The notes under the pieces were generated by a model. The model did no database searches. It was not told where the DNA came from and saw only the letters and a list, made by a program, of their open reading frames with translations. Made by a program: the position numbers and the translations under genes. Below are positions 42,294 to 45,532 of a DNA stretch of 45,532 nucleotides, one piece after another (positions within the stretch are counted from its first letter, which is position 1; every line of letters begins with the position of its first letter). Source of the stretch: CAZSGN01 sp964606415 (lineage in GTDB: Bacteria; Bacteroidota; Bacteroidia; Bacteroidales; JBBRXJ01); assembly GCA_964606415.1 (NCBI GenBank), contig CAZSGN010000001.1, positions 1 through 45,532 of the forward strand. Direction: 5' to 3'.

Positions 42294-42327
42294 TTAAGCA
42301 AGAGGAACTACCTTATGATTGCTTTAA
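42294..42327 (+). ncRNA. Candidate rpsB leader stem-loop
   Basis: TTAAGCAA pairs with TTGCTTTAA (one bulge), with an inner GAGG/CCTT stem. It ends 30 bases before the rpsB ATG, as expected for a leader regulated by S2, but this is inference from pairing alone. Confidence 0.3.
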
Positions 42328-42357
42328 TTAGAATGTAAACTTTTAAAAAAAAGAAAA

Positions 42358-43314
42358 ATGCCAAGAATTGAAATTAAAGAATTACTCGATGCTGGTGTGC
42401 ATTTCGGCCACCTAAAAAGAAAATGGAATCCCAATATGGCTCCTTATATTTTTATGGAGCGTAACGGAATTCATATTATTGACCTCCAGAAAACACAAGC
42501 AAAAATTGACGAAGCATGTGATGCCCTTCGCCAGATTGCCCGTTCAGGAAGGAAAATACTCTTCGTTGCCACAAAGAAACAAGCAAAAGACATCGTGGCA
42601 GAAAAAGTCAAAGAAGTAAACATGCCTTATGTTACTGAAAGATGGCCAGGTGGGATGTTAACCAACTTTCCCACCATCAGGAAAACCATCAAAAAAATGA
42701 CCACGATTGACAAAATGATGAATGACGGCTCCTTTGATAATTTATCAAAACGAGAGCGTTTACAAATAGAACGTCAGCGTGCAAAACTTGAAAGAAACTT
42801 TGGGAGTATTGCTGATATGAACAGAATTCCCTCTGCAATGTTTATCGTTGACGTGGGTAATGAACATATTGCACTCCGCGAAGCTCAAATATTGAATATC
42901 CCGGTATTCGGAATGGTAGATACCAATTCGGATCCTTCTGATCTTGCATTCCCCATTCCAGCTAATGATGATGCCTCCAAGTCTATTGCCTTAATTATTG
43001 AACATGCCACTAAAGCCATCCAGGAAGGATTAAGCGAGAGGAAATCAGATAAAGAAAAAGATAAAGCAGAAGAAGGTGGGCAAGAAAGCAACCCAAAAGA
43101 GAAAAAAACAAGGAAAAGAACAACTAAGGTAGCAGACACTGAAAATCAGGAAAAAGAAGAGGCTTCTACTAAAAATGAAAACAAAGAAAAGGAAAAAACC
43201 TCTCCGGCTAAAAAAAATATAAAACAAGACAATACTGATAACACTCAGGAAACAAAACAAGATGATAATCGTCAGGAAGTTAACGCTGACAAAGACAAAT
43301 CATCAGATCAATAA
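42358..43314 (+). CDS. rpsB: Ribosomal protein S2, with long charged C-terminal tail
   Basis: S2 completes the 30S head and helps bind S1. The conserved core (1-226) shows LLDAGVHFGHLKRKWNPNMAPYIF, TERWPGGMLTNFPTIRKT and FGMVDTNSDPSDLAFPIPANDDA. It is followed by about 92 residues rich in Lys, Glu, Asn and Asp, clearly disordered. Such tails occur in several Bacteroidota S2 proteins, though this one is long. It is 34 bases before tsf. Confidence 0.96.
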   Translation: MPRIEIKELLDAGVHFGHLKRKWNPNMAPYIFMERNGIHIIDLQKTQAKIDEACDALRQIARSGRKILFVATKKQAKDIVAEKVKEVNMPYVTERWPGGMLTNFPTIRKTIKKMTTIDKMMNDGSFDNLSKRERLQIERQRAKLERNFGSIADMNRIPSAMFIVDVGNEHIALREAQILNIPVFGMVDTNSDPSDLAFPIPANDDASKSIALIIEHATKAIQEGLSERKSDKEKDKAEEGGQESNPKEKKTRKRTTKVADTENQEKEEASTKNENKEKEKTSPAKKNIKQDNTDNTQETKQDDNRQEVNADKDKSSDQ

Positions 43315-43348
43315 TAATATTCATCGATTATAAAAAGAATTTTAAGCT

Positions 43349-44176
43349 ATGGAAATTAAAGCTGCCGATGTCGCAAAACTAAGAAAACTCACAGGTGCTG
43401 GCATGATGGATTGCAAAAAAGCCCTCCAGGAAGCTGAAGGTGATTTTGATAAAGCCACACAGATTATACGTGAAAAAGGAAAAGCAATCGCCAATAAACG
43501 GTCCGACCGTGAAGCCAGCGAAGGCGTTGTTCTTGCCAAAAGTAGTGAGGATAATAAGAAAGGTGCGCTCATCGTTCTTAATTGTGAAACAGATTTTGTT
43601 GCCAAAAACGATGATTTTGTTGCTCTTGCTGAAGAAATTCTCAATGTTGCGCTCAACGAAATGCCTGCTAATAGCGATGAGCTCAAAGAGAAATCATTAG
43701 GGCCTGTTAAAATTTCAGAAAAAATTGCAGAGTCAACAGGCATCATTGGTGAGAAAATTGAATTATCATATTATGATTATATTCAAGCTGAAGCAGTAGT
43801 CTCATACATACACCCTGGCAATAAAATAGCGGCACTTGTTGGAATGAACAAGGATGTTAAAGACATACAGATTGCCAAAGACATTGCCATGCAGGTAGCT
43901 GCCATGAACCCTGTTGCCCTCACCGAAGAAAGCGTCCCCCAGAATATGATTGACCAGGAACTAGAGACTGGGAGACAGCAAGCAAGACAAGAAGGAAAAC
44001 CAGAAGATTTACTCGATAAAATAGCTCAGGGAAAATTGAATAAATTTTTCAAGGAAAGTACACTTCTCAATCAACAATTCATTAAAGAGAACAAAAAGAG
44101 TGTGAAGCAATATCTTCAGGAGCAGGATAAAGAGCTAACTGTTACTGGATTTAAACGGTATTCTTTAGTCGGATAA
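43349..44176 (+). CDS. tsf: Translation elongation factor Ts
   Basis: EF-Ts recharges EF-Tu by releasing GDP. The 275 residues start with the UBA-like domain (AADVAKLRKLTGAGMMDCKKALQEAEGDFDKA). The core has LNCETDFVAKNDDFVALA, SYIHPGNKIAALVGMN and the late domain KFFKESTLLNQQFIKENKKSV. It is followed by a strong terminator. Confidence 0.97.
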   Translation: MEIKAADVAKLRKLTGAGMMDCKKALQEAEGDFDKATQIIREKGKAIANKRSDREASEGVVLAKSSEDNKKGALIVLNCETDFVAKNDDFVALAEEILNVALNEMPANSDELKEKSLGPVKISEKIAESTGIIGEKIELSYYDYIQAEAVVSYIHPGNKIAALVGMNKDVKDIQIAKDIAMQVAAMNPVALTEESVPQNMIDQELETGRQQARQEGKPEDLLDKIAQGKLNKFFKESTLLNQQFIKENKKSVKQYLQEQDKELTVTGFKRYSLVG

Positions 44177-44194
44177 TATAATAATACTACCTAT

Positions 44195-44224
44195 AAAAAA
44201 GAGAGCTATTTGCTCTCTTTTTTT
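44195..44224 (+). terminator. Intrinsic terminator after tsf
   Basis: AAAAAAGAGAGC pairs with GCTCTCTTTTTT around a 5-base loop. It separates tsf from pyrH and probably limits read-through. Confidence 0.85.
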
Positions 44225-44241
44225 GCTAAAAACAACCCTGA

Positions 44242-44952
44242 ATGAATCAAAAGTTCAAAAAAATCCTGCTAAAATTAAGTGGCGAATCTCTTTTATCAAA
44301 AGAAGGCAAGCCTATTTCATCCGAACACTTAAACCATTATGTATCTGAAATCAAGGATGCATTATCAATAGGAACACGAATTGGCGTAGTCATTGGAGGA
44401 GGAAATATATTCCGGGGGCTTGGCCATGATGCCAAAATAGACAGGATTTCCGGAGATTACATGGGAATGATGGCCACTGTGATCAATGGTATAGCACTTC
44501 AGGCAGCTTTAAGAAGTAATGGGGTCCAAGCCAGGTTACTAACAGCCATTGAAATGAAGCCGGTAGCTGAACGCTACAGCAAGGATCTTATGGAAAAAGC
44601 TTTTAATGATCATGAAGTGGTTATCTTCGGGTTTGGTACTGGCAACCCTTTCTTTACAACCGACACAGCAGCATCACTCAGGGCCGTAGAAATGAATGCA
44701 GATATTTTAATAAAAGGCACCCGTGTAGATGGTATTTATAATGCTGATCCCGAGAAAGAACCCACAGCAAAAAAATACAAAGAAATTACCTTTCGCGAAG
44801 CCATGGATCAGCATCTAAAAATCATGGATCTTACAGCATTTTCCATGTGCATGGATAATAAATTACCTATTTTTGTTTTTAACATGGCAGAAAAAGGTTC
44901 CCTTAAAAAAATAATTTTAGGTGAAAATATTGGAACTTTGGTTAAAAATTAA
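44242..44952 (+). CDS. pyrH: UMP kinase
   Basis: UMP kinase phosphorylates UMP to UDP. The 236 residues show ILLKLSGESL at the start, IGVVIGGGNIFRG, GDYMGMMATVINGIALQ, GTGNPFFTTDTAA and KGTRVDGIYNADPEKEP. The bacterial hexamer type is clear. It starts 18 bases past the terminator after tsf and 37 bases before frr. Confidence 0.96.
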   Translation: MNQKFKKILLKLSGESLLSKEGKPISSEHLNHYVSEIKDALSIGTRIGVVIGGGNIFRGLGHDAKIDRISGDYMGMMATVINGIALQAALRSNGVQARLLTAIEMKPVAERYSKDLMEKAFNDHEVVIFGFGTGNPFFTTDTAASLRAVEMNADILIKGTRVDGIYNADPEKEPTAKKYKEITFREAMDQHLKIMDLTAFSMCMDNKLPIFVFNMAEKGSLKKIILGENIGTLVKN

Positions 44953-44989
44953 TATTATTGGATTGTAACCCTTTAAATTTTTCATTATC

Positions 44990-45532
44990 ATGGAAGATGA
45001 AGTACAATTATTTATAGATGATGCAAAAGAAAACATGGAAAAATCCGTGCATCACCTTGAATCATCATTAGCATCAATCCGTGCAGGAAAAGCGGATCCA
45101 AACATTCTCAACGGCATTACCGTCGATTATTATGGCGTTGAAACGCCACTTAACCAGGTTTCCAATATCGGAACCCCTGATGCCGTAACAATTTCAATAC
45201 AACCCTGGGAAAAAAACATGATTGGCCCCATAGAAAAAGCCATCATGAGTTCAAATATTGGTTTGACGCCTGCCAATAATGGTGAACTCATCCGCTTAAA
45301 TATCCCCCCTTTGACTGAAGATCGCCGTAAAGATCTTGTTAAACAAGTTCGGAACGAAGGTGAAAATGCAAAAATCAGTATACGAAATACAAGAAGGGAT
45401 GCCAACGAGGAGTTTAAAAAACTCCAGAAAGAAGGATTATCCGAAGATGAAACCAAAGATGCAGAAGCTAAAGTACAGGAATTGACCGAGCATAATACGA
45501 AACGAGTTGATCAACTCGTTAATAATAAAGAA
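44990..45532 (+). CDS. frr: Ribosome recycling factor (3' end outside window)
   Basis: RRF splits the post-termination ribosome with EF-G. The frame runs from ATG at 44990 to the window edge, 181 codons without stop; full RRF is about 185 residues, so only a few are cut off. The family blocks SLASIRAGKADPNILNGITVDYYG, NNGELIRLNIPPLTEDRRKDLVKQV and AKISIRNTRRDANEEFKKL are present. Confidence 0.94.
   Translation, partial: MEDEVQLFIDDAKENMEKSVHHLESSLASIRAGKADPNILNGITVDYYGVETPLNQVSNIGTPDAVTISIQPWEKNMIGPIEKAIMSSNIGLTPANNGELIRLNIPPLTEDRRKDLVKQVRNEGENAKISIRNTRRDANEEFKKLQKEGLSEDETKDAEAKVQELTEHNTKRVDQLVNNKE

Larger units (their letters stand above)
42034..42357. other. Intergenic region between rpsI and rpsB
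   Basis: The 324 bases contain the rpsI terminator (42173-42199) and a stem-loop close before rpsB (42294-42327). No tRNA or ORF is supported. Confidence 0.5.

Noticed and set aside
42034..42357. tRNA or small stable RNA between rpsI and rpsB, or at 8947-9354 and 40860-41120
   Set aside because: I could not find a cloverleaf, T-loop GTTC signature or other RNA consensus in these stretches.

Overview
The window is AT-rich chromosomal DNA from a member of the Bacteroidota, most likely of the Bacteroidales/Marinilabiliales type. The evidence is the type IX secretion system (T9SS) proteins (PorZ, a PorP/SprF-like protein, and SprB-repeat and gliding-motility C-terminal domains), DUF4290 next to murA, bactofilin next to an ATP synthase operon without atpD/atpC, a YceD-rpmF-plsX-fabH cluster, several promoter boxes of the Bacteroidota form TAnnTTTG, and no clear Shine-Dalgarno sequences. 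A class I desulfoferrodoxin beside ferritin suggests an anaerobic or microaerophilic life with oxygen exposure. No rRNA, tRNA, CRISPR, phage or intact transposase gene was found.

Layout. 1-1455: a 5'-truncated cobU remnant, a bidirectional terminator, then desulfoferrodoxin and ferritin (minus strand). 1784-8364: a nucleotide-sugar block (UDP-glucose dehydrogenase, UDP-glucuronate decarboxylase, rfbA, rfbC, rfbD, phosphohexomutase); rfbB is absent. 8530-8946: a YjbQ-family protein. 9355-13677: a divergent locus with a PorP/SprF-like barrel and a SprB/CHU_C surface protein on one side, and an ECF-type sigma factor with a membrane-anchored putative anti-sigma on the other. 13679-17221: a phosphatase, grpE, dnaJ and a tandem universal stress protein. 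17556-24303: rdgB, porZ, recO, yceD-like, rpmF, plsX, fabH. 24507-30619: bactofilin and the ATP synthase genes atpZ, an AtpI-like gene, then B, E, F, H, A, G. 30659-35171 (minus): murA, DUF4290, a PcrA/UvrD helicase. 35440-40766: a second T9SS surface protein, a GT9 glycosyltransferase, a polysaccharide deacetylase, a predicted outer-membrane protein and a 3-methyladenine glycosylase. 41185-45532: rplM, rpsI, rpsB, tsf, pyrH and the 5' part of frr.

How it fits together. Envelope building and T9SS biology run through the window. The sugar block, GT9 and deacetylase could feed surface glycan and LPS synthesis; PorZ belongs to the T9SS cell-surface attachment complex; two proteins carry gliding-motility-type sorting domains. 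The most striking locus is 9355-13677. The putative anti-sigma protein has, beyond its transmembrane helix, a SprB-like repeat followed by a C-terminal module resembling that of the cargo protein encoded across the divergent promoter. The same 9-base element, TACTTTTAC, precedes both transcription units. This looks like a cell-surface signalling unit in which an anti-sigma factor mimics T9SS cargo; that reading is inference.

Smaller points of interest are a strong terminator between atpE and atpF, a dispersed palindromic repeat family (ATTGAGCGA...TCGCTCAAT), a 35-base perfect inverted repeat at positions 1-35 and 40819-40853, an Asp-type MurA, and two tail-to-tail gene overlaps of about 50 bases.
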